A DNA stretch of 64,000 nt from an uncultured Prevotellaceae bacterium (GCA_902801375.1 CADCIB010000008.1:1-64000); one strand, 5' to 3'; counted from the stretch's first letter, positions 16,618 to 25,178 are shown. Program-made: numbers and translations. Notes: generated by a model from the sequence alone, not told the origin.

Positions 16618-19600
16618 TCAAGCCGTTTCAATGTCTTGCAGGATGTAGAGCGCCTGCTGAACAGAGGGTATGTCCTTGACCACCATCATGCGTTTGCCGC
16701 GATTCTCGCGCAGTGCGCAACGGCGAACGTTGTGCGAAGCATAGTTGATGATGGCGCCGAAGGCCTCACTTTGGTAATAGGGACTATCGGCGTTCGATAC
16801 GAAGTGGAGTGTCATCTGACCTTGTTTCAGGATGATTTTCTCGCATCCTAATCGCATGCCGAGGCGGCGCAGTGGCACTACGTTGAGCAGTTCCTCACCC
16901 TCGATGGGTATTTTTCCAAAGCGGTCGCGCAGGCGATTCTTGAAAGTTTCCAGATCGCGGTCGTTCTTGATGCTGTCGAGTTCGCGGTAGAGGAGCATGC
17001 GTTCAGCCGAGGAAGGCACGTACAATTCGGGGAAGTACATCTCCAGGTCGCTCTCAACGGAGCAGTCGGCAACCCAGGGAGTCTCACCCCCGGCCTCACC
17101 CCCAACCCCTCTCCGAGGGGAGAGGGGCGTAATATGACCGGAGGCAGTTCTCCCTCGAGGGTATCCACTCCCCTCTCCCCTCGGAGAGGGGTTGGGGGTG
17201 AGGCTTGGGTTGTGGCTTTGGTTGAGGCCGGACTCGAGCTCTCTTTCATTCTTCAGCTCTGTCATGGCCTGCGAGAGAATCTTTTGGTAAGTCTCAAATC
17301 CGAGGTCTTCCATGAAACCACTCTGCTCTGCACCCAGCAGGTTGCCGGCGCCGCGGATGTCAAGGTCTTGCATGGAGAGGTTGAAGCCGCTGCCCAGTTC
17401 GGAGAAAGTCTCCAAGGCCTCGAGGCGTTTGCGCGCCTCTTGGTTGAGCAATGCGAGTGGGGGAGATATCAGGTAGCAGAACGCTTTCTTGTTGGAGCGT
17501 CCCACGCGTCCGCGCATCTGGTGCAGGTCGGAGAGTCCGAAGTGGTGTGCATCGTTGATGATGATGGTGTTGGCATTCGAGATGTCGATGCCGTTCTCCA
17601 TGATGGTGGTGGAGAGCAAAACGTCGTAGTCGTAGTTCATGAAGCCCATGATGATACGCTCCATCTCCTCGGGCTTCATCTGTCCGTGGCCGATGGCGAT
17701 GCGTGCGTCGGGCACATACTTTTGAATGTTCAGGGCAATCTCCGGCAGGTTCGATATGCGGTCGTTGACAAAGAATACCTGTCCGTTGCGGCTCATTTCG
17801 AAGTTGATGGCCTCGGCTATCTGCGGCCATGTGTCGTTTTGGATAATCTCCGTCTGGATGGGATAGCGGTTGGGGGGTGGAGTCTGAATGATGCTCATAT
17901 CGCGGGCTCCCATCAGCGAGAATTGCAGGGTGCGCGGAATGGGCGTGGCACTCATGGTGAGCGTGTCCACATTGACCTTCATTTTGCGCAGTTTCTCCTT
18001 CACGGCCACGCCGAACTTCTGCTCCTCGTCCACGATGAGCAGTCCCAGGTCGCGGAACTTCACGGTCTTGCCGATGAGTTTATGTGTGCCGATAATGATG
18101 TCTATCTTGCCGGCTTCGAGGTCGGCGAGAATCTCTTTCGTCTTCTTGGCACTTCGAGCCCGCGAGAGATAATCCACACGGACGGGCATGCCCTTCAGTC
18201 GGGAAGAGAACGTCTGGAAATGCTGGTAGGCCAGTACGGTGGTGGGCACCATGACAGCCACCTGCTTGGAGTCGCATGCTGCCTTGAAAGCGGCGCGGAT
18301 GGCCACTTCGGTCTTTCCGAATCCCACATCGCCGCACACCAGCCGGTCCATGGGGCGGGCTTGCTCCATGTCGGCCTTCACGTCGTTAGTAGCTTTCAGC
18401 TGATCGGGCGTATCCTCATAAAGGAAACTGGCCTCCAATTCGTGCTGCAGATAGGAGTCGGCACTGAAGGCGAACCCTTTCTCCCGCCGTCGGGCAGCAT
18501 AAAGGCGGATGAGGTCGCGGGCGATGTCCTTGATACGGCTTTTCGTACGTTCCTTCATGCGGTCCCATGCCCCAGTTCCAAGCGTGGAGAGGCGCGGCTC
18601 GTGTTCAGCATCCTTGCGCTTGTACTTACTTATTTTATATAAAGAGTGGATGGACACGTCCACCTTGTCGTTGTTGGCATAGATGATGCGGATGACTTCC
18701 TGTGTGCCTTCCCTGCCCGCAATGGGCACACGCACGAGTCCGGCAAAACGTCCCACGCCCAGGTCGATATGCACTACGTAGTCGCCTGGCTCCAGTTCCA
18801 TCAGCTCTTTCATCGTGAGCGCCATCTTGCCCGTGCGTGCCGCATCTGAGCGCAGGCTGTACTTGTGGAAGCGGTCGAATATCTGGTGGTCGGTGAAGAG
18901 GCACAGCCGCAGCTTGCGGTCGATGAATCCTTCGTGCAGGGTGTGGTCGACGGGAGTGAAAACCTCATTCTTCGACTCGTCGGCCAAAATCTCCTTCAGG
19001 CGTTCCTGCTGCTTCTGGGAGTCGGCAAGAATGTAGACGTGATAGCCCTGCTGGGAGAAGTCGCTGAGCGTCTGTTCAAGTAGCTCGAAGTTCTTGTGGA
19101 AGATAGGTTGCGGCGAGGTGTGCAGGCGGATGGTGGCATTTGGATGGCCTGTGGCTCTGGCACCAAACTCCAGACGGCGGAATTGCAATGAGGCATCGGT
19201 GAACTGCCGCCCGTTGATGAGCAGGCGCTCGGCTTGCAATTCTTTGAGTATGTCCTGCTGCTCCACTTCGGTAGCCTCCGACATACGCTCCGTCAGTGCC
19301 TGCGAGGCGATGCCCGCCTCATAGGTTCGGTCTATGATGTCGCGCACCAAGAGGAAGTCCTTGGCCGCGAGGATGGTTTGTGCGGGAAGGAAGTTCAGCA
19401 GAGGCACGCGCTCTGTGTTGTCGGAGAGATTGGGAATGATGTCGGCGGCCTGCCGCTTCTCCTTCGACAGTTGGTCCTGCACATTGAAGAGGCGGATGGA
19501 GTCTATCTCATCGCCGAAAAAGTCGATGCGGTAAGGATACTCTGAACTGTAGGAAAAAATGTCGACAATGCTTCCGCGCACGGCAAACTGTCCTGGCTCG

Positions 19601-20118
19601 TAAACGTAGTCCACCTCAGTGAATCCCAATTCTCGGAGTTTTTCTTCCAGCTCTGTGATGTCCTGCAGGTCGCCCACCTGTAGGTGCAGCGAGCGTTCGT
19701 CCATCTGTCTTTTGGAGATGACCAGTTCGGCCACGGCCTCAGGATGGGTCACGATGTAGAGAGATGAGGCATTCCTCGAAAGAGCGCCCAGCACTTCCGT
19801 GCGAAGCACCTCGTTGGCAGCATCGCGCTGCCCGTATTTCACGCTGCGGCGATACGATGAGGGTAGAAACATCACCGTTTCCGTACCCAACATCTGAGTG
19901 AGGTCGTGGTAGAAATAGCCTGCTTCCTCTGCGTCGTTCAGGATGAATACGATGGTTGGCGGCGTGTGTTTCACGATGGATGCAAACAAGAGGGCGGGGG
20001 CTGAGGCCACGAGTCCTTCCACGAAAACGGTCTTCAGCGACTTGTCTTCGAGGGCTTTCGCCAGTGCTTCGCTCTGCGGTGACTGGGCATAGAGTTCCAA
20101 TAAGTCCTGTATTTTCAT
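16618..20118 (-). CDS. mfd: transcription-repair coupling factor
   Basis: DNA translocase that removes stalled RNA polymerase and recruits UvrA (1166 residues). In order: a UvrB-homology region (1-about 380), a CarD-like RNA-polymerase interaction domain (GDYVVHIDLGVGRFAGL near residue 445), the helicase core with Walker A GDVGFGKTEVA (near 600), DEEQ box (near 696) and SATPIPRTLQ, and a C-terminal TRCF domain. Oddity: at about residues 972-1008 an in-frame, Pro/Gly-rich stretch (LTPNPSPRGEG... PLSPRRGVGGEA) is encoded by a 110-bp palindromic element and interrupts the join between the translocase and the C-terminal domain. The ATG lies about where transcription should start, so the mRNA is probably leaderless. 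Confidence 0.97.
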   Translation of the reverse strand: MKIQDLLELYAQSPQSEALAKALEDKSLKTVFVEGLVASAPALLFASIVKHTPPTIVFILNDAEEAGYFYHDLTQMLGTETVMFLPSSYRRSVKYGQRDAANEVLRTEVLGALSRNASSLYIVTHPEAVAELVISKRQMDERSLHLQVGDLQDITELEEKLRELGFTEVDYVYEPGQFAVRGSIVDIFSYSSEYPYRIDFFGDEIDSIRLFNVQDQLSKEKRQAADIIPNLSDNTERVPLLNFLPAQTILAAKDFLLVRDIIDRTYEAGIASQALTERMSEATEVEQQDILKELQAERLLINGRQFTDASLQFRRLEFGARATGHPNATIRLHTSPQPIFHKNFELLEQTLSDFSQQGYHVYILADSQKQQERLKEILADESKNEVFTPVDHTLHEGFIDRKLRLCLFTDHQIFDRFHKYSLRSDAARTGKMALTMKELMELEPGDYVVHIDLGVGRFAGLVRVPIAGREGTQEVIRIIYANNDKVDVSIHSLYKISKYKRKDAEHEPRLSTLGTGAWDRMKERTKSRIKDIARDLIRLYAARRREKGFAFSADSYLQHELEASFLYEDTPDQLKATNDVKADMEQARPMDRLVCGDVGFGKTEVAIRAAFKAACDSKQVAVMVPTTVLAYQHFQTFSSRLKGMPVRVDYLSRARSAKKTKEILADLEAGKIDIIIGTHKLIGKTVKFRDLGLLIVDEEQKFGVAVKEKLRKMKVNVDTLTMSATPIPRTLQFSLMGARDMSIIQTPPPNRYPIQTEIIQNDTWPQIAEAINFEMSRNGQVFFVNDRISNLPEIALNIQKYVPDARIAIGHGQMKPEEMERIIMGFMNYDYDVLLSTTIMENGIDISNANTIIINDAHHFGLSDLHQMRGRVGRSNKKAFCYLISPPLALLNQEARKRLEALETFSELGSGFNLSMQDLDIRGAGNLLGAEQSGFMEDLGFETYQKILSQAMTELKNERELESGLNQSHNPSLTPNPSPRGEGSGYPRGRTASGHITPLSPRRGVGGEAGGETPWVADCSVESDLEMYFPELYVPSSAERMLLYRELDSIKNDRDLETFKNRLRDRFGKIPIEGEELLNVVPLRRLGMRLGCEKIILKQGQMTLHFVSNADSPYYQSEAFGAIINYASHNVRRCALRENRGKRMMVVKDIPSVQQALYILQDIETA
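17094..17203. repeat. 110-bp palindromic element inserted in frame in mfd
   Basis: Arms 17094-17127 and 17170-17203 are perfect 34-bp reverse complements, around a 42-bp centre. The element is read through without a stop and encodes the non-conserved Pro/Gly-rich insert of Mfd. Confidence 0.9.
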
Positions 20119-20125
20119 ACGGGTG

Positions 20126-20133
20126 CAAAGGTA
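20126..20133 (-). promoter_or_regulatory. -7 box (TACCTTTG) giving a leaderless mfd transcript
   Basis: Minus-strand TACCTTTG ends 8 bases before ATG 20118, so the A of the ATG is close to the expected +1. Confidence 0.65.
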
Positions 20134-20356
20134 CGGAAAAACGAGTGAAGAGCCAAATTTATTTAAGTTTTTCTGTCAAGTTGCGGCAGAACACGACTTA
20201 ACGGTATAGGGAGGGTGGCAGATGATACCAACTGGCTGGCGCCCACAAGCGGGGGATTGGTAATATCCTTTCTGATGATTTTTATATAGGAAACAAATAG
20301 ATGTTGAACCCTTTAGCAAGGAAAAAAGTAATGTGTCTATAAAAACTTTCAAAAGA

Positions 20357-20388
20357 TTTGGGCGTCTCAAAGAATTGGAGTAACTTTG
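20357..20388 (+). promoter_or_regulatory. Bacteroidetes promoter upstream of a 33-residue ORF
   Basis: TTTG (20357-20360), 20 bases, TAACTTTG (20381-20388). The first ATG is at 20397. Confidence 0.65.
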
Positions 20389-20396
20389 CACCTAAT

Positions 20397-20498
20397 ATGG
20401 AAGAGAAGCATCTATACATTATTAGTGGACAGAAGCAAGAAACAGATATTAGAAATAGTGTGACGTTTAAAAAGATAGAAGCATATGTCAAGCACTGA
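20397..20498 (+). CDS. small ORF (33 residues) behind a canonical promoter
   Basis: ATG 20397 begins 9 bases after a good -7 box and reads 33 codons (MEEKHLYIISGQ... EAYVKH) to TGA at 20496. No family is recognised. It could be a leader peptide, a truncated gene start, or chance. Just downstream (20550) comes a fragment copied from the Crp-like gene, so this may be the scar of a rearranged regulator locus. Confidence 0.35.
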   Translation: MEEKHLYIISGQKQETDIRNSVTFKKIEAYVKH

Positions 20499-20549
20499 GC
20501 ACAAGCAAATGATAGATAAAATTGAGCATGGTCTGCAGATAGCCGAGCA

Positions 20550-20598
20550 CTGCGCGAATTTTGCGAGCGCGAGGGCAAGGAGGTGACTTACCGCAAGG
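20550..20598 (+). repeat. 49-bp fragment of the Crp-like regulator gene
   Basis: Matches 24439-24487, inside the Crp-like coding region, with one mismatch in 49 bases. It is not in a long reading frame here. Partial duplication or gene-conversion remnant. Confidence 0.85.
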
Positions 20599-20640
20599 AC
20601 GTCACGTTCAGCAGTATAACCGAATAAAACAAACGGCAAT

Positions 20641-21450
20641 ATGACACAGATAGACGATTTCTTTATGTACGAGAACCGCGTAGAGGGCATCACCGATGCC
20701 GACTACCAGCAGGCGCAGCCTTACGTGGAGGCAGCGCAGGCTTTCGCGCAGACCACCTACCAGAGCATCTACATCATCGACTACTACCGCAAGAACTTCC
20801 TCTACGTATCGGACAATCCGCTCTTCCTCTGCGGACACACTGCCGACGAGGTGCGCCAGATGGGCTACGGTTTCTACTTGAGCCACGTGCCCGAGGACGA
20901 GGTGCCGATGCTCACCGAGTTGAACCGCTCCGGCTTCCGCGCCTTTTACGACGAGCCCGTGGAGAACCGCCGCCAGTGCATGATGTCCTACGATTTCCAC
21001 ATCACCCACGGCGACCGTCTGCTACTCGTCAATCACAAGATTACGCCCCTTGCCATGACCGACGGAGGCCGCGTCTGGCTCGCCCTCTGCACCGTCTCGC
21101 TCTCGCCCCACAAAGAAGCCGGACACATCGAGTTCTTCCAATTCCATACGGGCGAGAAGCGCGAGTACTCTCTGGAGGCCCACCGCTGGAAGAGCCACGA
21201 GACCATTACCCTGAAGCCCGAGGAAAAGCAGATCCTGACACTCTCAGCCCAGGGCTACACCATGAAGGAGATAGCCGAGAAGATGCTCCGCTCGTTCGAC
21301 ACCGTGAAGTTCTACCGCCGCCAGATTTTCGAGAAGCTCGACGTGCAGAACATCACCGAAGCCCTCGCTCTTACGTGCAGAACATCACCGAAGCCCTCGC
21401 TCTTGCCACCAATTACGGCCTCGTGTAAGCCGTCATCCTCACGATTTTAA
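20641..21450 (+). CDS. LuxR-type HTH regulator with PAS-like N-terminus; C-terminus frameshifted by a 32-bp duplication
   Basis: Regulator of 269 residues as read. The N-terminal about 170 residues look PAS-like (YIIDYYRKNFLYVSDNPLFLCG, then DFHITHGDRLLLVNHKI). A LuxR-type HTH follows (KPEEKQILTLSAQGYTMKEIAEKM...TVKFYRRQIFEKL). An exact 32-bp tandem duplication at 21341-21404 shifts the frame after EALAL, replacing a likely native ending (ALATNYGLV and stop at 21428) with 25 unrelated residues. The HTH is complete before the shift, so DNA binding may survive. It may regulate the TonB-dependent receptor downstream; paired TTACCC/GGGTAA boxes lie between them. Confidence 0.8.
   Translation: MTQIDDFFMYENRVEGITDADYQQAQPYVEAAQAFAQTTYQSIYIIDYYRKNFLYVSDNPLFLCGHTADEVRQMGYGFYLSHVPEDEVPMLTELNRSGFRAFYDEPVENRRQCMMSYDFHITHGDRLLLVNHKITPLAMTDGGRVWLALCTVSLSPHKEAGHIEFFQFHTGEKREYSLEAHRWKSHETITLKPEEKQILTLSAQGYTMKEIAEKMLRSFDTVKFYRRQIFEKLDVQNITEALALTCRTSPKPSLLPPITASCKPSSSRF
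21341..21404 (+). repeat. 32-bp exact tandem duplication in the LuxR-type gene
   Basis: 21341-21372 and 21373-21404 are identical. 32 is not a multiple of 3, so the frame changes. Removing one copy restores a natural C-terminus. Confidence 0.95.
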
Positions 21451-21459
21451 CATATTTTG

Positions 21460-21514
21460 TTACCCAAATGGGTAATTTTTCATCCCCGCGATGCAGAATT
21501 ACCCATTTGGGTAG
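21460..21514. promoter_or_regulatory. paired operator-like inverted repeats TTACCC-N4-GGGTAA
   Basis: Box 1 TTACCCAAATGGGTAA (21460-21475) and box 2 TTACCCATTTGGGTAG (21499-21514) are 39 bp apart centre to centre. They sit between the LuxR-type regulator and the TonB-dependent receptor start (21567). They look like a dimer-binding site pair. Confidence 0.6.
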
Positions 21515-21566
21515 TAGTTGTATTTGGTCATTTCATTTATTTTGCGGGCAAAAACTCGTAAAGGAT

Positions 21567-22148
21567 ATGAAAAGACTGATTCTTTTTTCAATGATGTGCC
21601 TCGTAGCGATAGCCTCGATAGCACAGGGCATCAGCGGACGGGTGATTGACGAGCAAGCCCAGCCGATGCCATTTGCCAATGTCGTGCTCGTCAACCGTGC
21701 CGACTCCGCTTTCATTGCTGGAGCCGTGACCAAGGACGACGGAACTTTCAGTATCAGTACCGACAAACAAGATGGTCTGCTGAAAGTGTCGAGCGTAGGA
21801 TATATAATAAGGTATCTCGACGCACGACAGGGCAACGTGGGTGACATACAGATGCAGCCCGACACACAGATGCTGGGTGAGGTCGTGGTGAAAGGTCATG
21901 TCCCACAGTTCCAAGTGGGCAGCGAGGGATTTGTGACAAATGTCACAAACACGCCGCTCAGCCAGATAGGTACTGCCGACGATGTGCTGAAACACGTGCC
22001 TGGCATCATAGCCAAGGATGGAGTTTACGAATGGCATCATAGCCAAGGATGGAGTTTACGAAGTCTTCGGCAAAGGCTCGCCCATCATTTACATCAATGG
22101 CAGAAAAATGCGCAACAAAAAAGAACTGGAGCAATTGAAATCCACTGA
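21567..22148 (+). pseudogene. TonB-dependent receptor/OMP beta-barrel family, N-terminal fragment
   Basis: Begins with signal peptide MKRLILFSMMCLVAIASIAQG. A carboxypeptidase-like regulatory domain follows (ISGRVIDEQAQPMPFANVVLVN... SVGYIIRYLD, the usual CarboxypepD_reg pattern), then the start of the plug (LGEVVVKGHVP...DVLKHVPGI). A 31-bp tandem duplication (22002-22063) shifts the frame after KDGVYE, so translation ends at 22148 in unrelated sequence. Without the duplication it would continue into the open frame ending at 23907 and give a protein of about 770 residues. Either a natural frameshift (possibly reversible) or an assembly error. Confidence 0.8.
22002..22063 (+). repeat. 31-bp exact tandem duplication in the TonB-dependent receptor gene
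   Basis: 22002-22032 and 22033-22063 are identical. The 31-bp length changes the frame and splits the receptor gene in two. Confidence 0.95.
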
Positions 22149-23907
22149 CATCAAGAGCGTAGAGCTTATCACCAATCCTGGTGCAAAGTATGATGCTACC
22201 GTGGGAGCCATCGTGAAGATTCAGACTATTCGTAGGACTGGCGATGGCTTTAGCATAGACACATGGGGGCGCTGGCGGCAGGGGCGCAAAGCCCAGAAGT
22301 CCGCCTCGCTTGACATGAATTATCGTCACAATGGACTTGACATCTTTACCTCTCTATGGGTCAGCAAAGGGAAGTATCTGCAACAGTCGGCACTTACGCA
22401 AGAAGTACAGGGCGATACGCTATGGCAGCAAAAGAATGAGATGCAGACGGATATTGTCAACCGTGAATATAGCATTGAAGGCGGTTTCAACTATATGCTG
22501 AACGAGCATCACAGTTTCGGTATGAAATACGAGGTGACATTTCCATCCACTTCTGATGAAATGACCGTACTGACAAGCGATGTAATGGCAAACGGCCAAT
22601 TCTACGACAAATGGAAAAACTTGACCAACAAGCAGACCAAGGGAATTGCAGGTCATAAAATGAATGCTTATTATTTAGGCAAGATTGGAAAGCTGGACGT
22701 TGACTGGAACTTTGACTATCTGCGCAGTGGCTACGACGAGCAAAGTAAGATTGAAGAGACTTGCCAAATACAAGACAATCGCCTGATTGATGCCGAAAAC
22801 AGGGTGAGAAACAATATGTTCGCAACGAAACTCACGATGACCTATCCTCTGTTTGGCGGTTCTCTGGACTTTGGCGCAGAATACATCAATACCGACCGAC
22901 AGGATGACTATGCTAATCCACAGAACTTTGTAGCCTCCTGTTACAGCACACTGAAAGAGCAAAGCATCAGCCCCTATGTGGAGTATTCCAAGATGTTACC
23001 CAAGATTGGTATGTTGCGGGCCGGGCTTCGCTATGAATACGTGAAGTTCGACTATTATGAAAGTGACAACCTTGTGGAAGAGCAGAGCCGCAGTTATGGG
23101 AATCTCTATCCGTCCCTCTCCTTTGCTACACGTCTTGGCAAGGTACAGGCACAGATAGCCTATTCTGCCAAGACCACACGCCCCACTTACCGCCAGTTGA
23201 GCAACGACGTGTTCTATGTTAATCGTTACGGCATGCAGCGGGGTAATCCATTGCTTGACAATTCCATCATCCACAACATCTCCATTCAAGGAATGTGGAA
23301 GTTCCTGCAATTCTCGGTTAGCTATTCTGATGAGCGCGGAAGAATTATGCACTGGATGGAACAGATTGACAACTCAAACATAACGCTTGTAACATACAAG
23401 AATATCCACAGTCTGAAATGGATTGTGCCTTTTGTGACCGTTTCACCTACTTTTGGCATTTGGCACCCGCAGTTATCTGTAGGCATGCGCAAGCAATGGC
23501 TCACAATGCAAACGACAGCAGGAGACATCACACTTGGCAAGCCGATGCTGATAGTTCAAGCCAGCAATACTTTTGCCTTCAACAAGACGCTGACAGGTGA
23601 AGTAGATTTCAGATATCAAGGCCCAGGTCATTATCAGAACATCTATTTGGACTACCAACAGGCCGTTCTTAACGTTAGTTTGGTCAAAACCTTCTTCCAC
23701 GACCGGCTGAGTATCAAGTTGGCTGGCGAGGATTTGCTTGACCGCAGCCGTGATGGGAACAGGGTTTATAATCAACAGGTGCAGCTCTATCAGGGGAATT
23801 ACTACGACCGACGCCGTTTCGTAGTCACTCTTCGCTACAAGTTCAACACCACCCGCTCAAAGTATAAAGGCGAGGGTGCTGGTAACGCAGAAAAGAACCG
23901 CTTCTAA
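22018..23907 (+). pseudogene. TonB-dependent receptor/OMP beta-barrel family, C-terminal fragment
   Basis: Open frame of 629 residues continuing the receptor after the duplication. It has the plug end (GKGSPIIYINGRKMRNKKELEQLKS, then VELITNPGAKYDATVGAIVKI) and a long outer-membrane beta-barrel ending with an aromatic-rich strand. The architecture fits the OMP_b-brl_3 family of TonB-receptor-like proteins with a CarboxypepD_reg domain. It has no signal peptide of its own, so it is not functional alone unless the frame is restored. The ligand is unknown and there is no SusD partner nearby. Confidence 0.8.
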
Positions 23908-23919
23908 ACCGCAACAACT

Positions 23920-24270
23920 ATGCACAACAGTTTTAAATACATAAATCTCTCTTGGGCCGTGGTGGGCATTTGTAAAAATGCTCGCCAGCCCCTCTTGTCC
24001 TGCATCCCCGGCGTCGACAATGACGAGGCTGCAGCCGTGGAGCATTACGTCATCGGCTACATGGCCTTTTGGCACATCGCCTTTGTGGATGAGGACTGCC
24101 TCGTGCCCTGCAACGACGATGCCCTGCGCAACGATGCCCGCCGCAAGATAGACCGCTATATCGCCGACCATCCACCCGTCGAGACCTTCCCCCGCTTCTA
24201 CCTCGTCCTACTCCGTCAGCCGATAGCCCCGATGGAACCCGACGGCATGAGCCGCGTGTATCAGATGTAA
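23920..24270 (+). CDS. hypothetical protein of 116 residues
   Basis: Starts 13 bases after the receptor stop, so probably in the same transcript. No known family recognised. It is acidic, with a Cys/Trp-containing core (MAFWHIAFVDEDCLVPCNDDALR) and a C-terminal FPRFYLVLLRQPIAPMEPDG stretch. No signal peptide or membrane helix, so probably cytoplasmic. Codon use resembles the neighbours. It could be a small regulator-associated protein; no function is assigned. Confidence 0.6.
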   Translation: MHNSFKYINLSWAVVGICKNARQPLLSCIPGVDNDEAAAVEHYVIGYMAFWHIAFVDEDCLVPCNDDALRNDARRKIDRYIADHPPVETFPRFYLVLLRQPIAPMEPDGMSRVYQM

Positions 24271-24294
24271 CCCTTCGAAATGTAACTAACCCTA

Positions 24295-24308
24295 TGAACA
24301 TTTGTTCA
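24295..24308. promoter_or_regulatory. inverted repeat TGAACA-TT-TGTTCA upstream of the Crp-like gene
   Basis: Perfect 6-bp arms, about 60 bases upstream of the -7 box. A plausible dimer-binding site, possibly autoregulatory. Confidence 0.4.
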
Positions 24309-24368
24309 GACTTTCACGTCCGGTAGCATTTTTTTGTCTTGCTATGAATGCTTTCGTGGGAAATTTAG

Positions 24369-24376
24369 TAACTTTG
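24369..24376 (+). promoter_or_regulatory. -7 box (TAACTTTG) of the Crp-like gene
   Basis: TAACTTTG 21 bases before ATG 24397. The CGTGGGA block just upstream recurs before the SDR promoter (25128). Confidence 0.6.
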
Positions 24377-24396
24377 CAGCCAAACAACCACTGACG

Positions 24397-25047
24397 ATGG
24401 AACAGAAATTCGGAAAAAACAGTATTGACATTGAGGCGCTGCGCGAGTTTTGCGAGCGCGAGGGCAAGGAGGTGACTTACCGCAAGGGCGACCAGCTGGA
24501 GCGCGAGGGCGACCCCGCACGGTGGTTCGGCTTCGTCACCGAGGGGTGCTTCAAGTACGTGACATACGGCATCAGCGATGACAAGGCTCCGATTAAGCGA
24601 GAGCCATCAAGCTCGCTTGGAATGGCCGAGCGTGAGGAGGCTCGACCGAAGGTCAAAGAGCATATCACATGGTTCTCGTTCGAGGGCGAGTTTGCTGGCG
24701 ACTATCCCAACTGCCTCGACGGTCGTCCATCGCAGACTACGATCAAGGCGATGATGCCCAGCCGCATGCTCCGTGTGAGCGGCGAGCAGCTGATGGACTT
24801 TTTCCGTCAAGACGCTGAAAAGATGGAGTTGCGCAGTATCTGTGCCGAGCATGTGCTAAGGCAGCGCAATCAGTGCTACATCGACCTCCACCGCGCCACA
24901 GCCCGCGAGCGCTATGAGTTGCTGCTGCAACGCTGTCCCGGTATTGTTGAGCATCTTGCCTTGCAAGACCTCGCCTCGTTCCTCTGCATCACCCCGCAGA
25001 TGCTCTCCAAAATTCGCAAAAACATCTCTTTCGGAGCACAAAAATAG
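24397..25047 (+). CDS. Crp/Fnr-family transcriptional regulator with an in-frame repeat insertion
   Basis: Regulator of 216 residues. The N-terminal cyclic-nucleotide-binding-type beta-roll (about 1-135: VTYRKGDQLEREGDPARWFGFVTEGCFKYV ... EFAGDYPNCLDGRPSQTTIKAMMPSRML) is followed by helices and a C-terminal HTH (LALQDLASFLCITPQMLSKIRK). Start ATG 24397. Oddity: about 20 residues (PIKREPSSSLGMAEREEARPKV) are inserted where homologues would pass directly from YGISDD to EHITWFSFEGE. They are encoded by the short repeat at 24591-24632. The insertion falls in a loop of the sensor domain and may or may not affect function. Confidence 0.88.
   Translation: MEQKFGKNSIDIEALREFCEREGKEVTYRKGDQLEREGDPARWFGFVTEGCFKYVTYGISDDKAPIKREPSSSLGMAEREEARPKVKEHITWFSFEGEFAGDYPNCLDGRPSQTTIKAMMPSRMLRVSGEQLMDFFRQDAEKMELRSICAEHVLRQRNQCYIDLHRATARERYELLLQRCPGIVEHLALQDLASFLCITPQMLSKIRKNISFGAQK
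24591..24632 (+). repeat. short interspersed repeat, copy 1 (in the Crp-like gene)
   Basis: GATTAAGCGAGAGCCATC followed by AAGCTCGCTTGGAATGGCCG. Related copies are at 27759-27802 and 28893-28927. It encodes REPSSSLGMAE in frame. Confidence 0.75.
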
Positions 25048-25065
25048 TATTTTTACAAAAATTCA

Positions 25066-25081
25066 CTGAAACTAGTTTCAG
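25066..25081. promoter_or_regulatory. 16-bp perfect palindrome CTGAAACTAGTTTCAG
   Basis: Lies 18 bases after the Crp-like stop and about 60 bases before the SDR -7 box. Candidate operator or weak terminator. Confidence 0.45.
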
Positions 25082-25141
25082 AGTTTCACCCCCGGCATCC
25101 GATTTTCGGTCTTGTCGGGGGCTTTTTCGTGGGACTTTCTG

Positions 25142-25149
25142 TAACTTTG
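25142..25149 (+). promoter_or_regulatory. -7 box (TAACTTTG) of the SDR gene
   Basis: TAACTTTG 29 bases before ATG 25179, preceded by CGTGGGACTTTCTG as in the Crp-like promoter. Confidence 0.55.
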
Positions 25150-25178
25150 TGGCTCGGAATGACAAAAATCATTGTAAG

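Noticed and set aside
17134..18642. 502-codon plus-strand open frame
   Set aside because: Antisense to the conserved helicase core of mfd; no recognisable domain.
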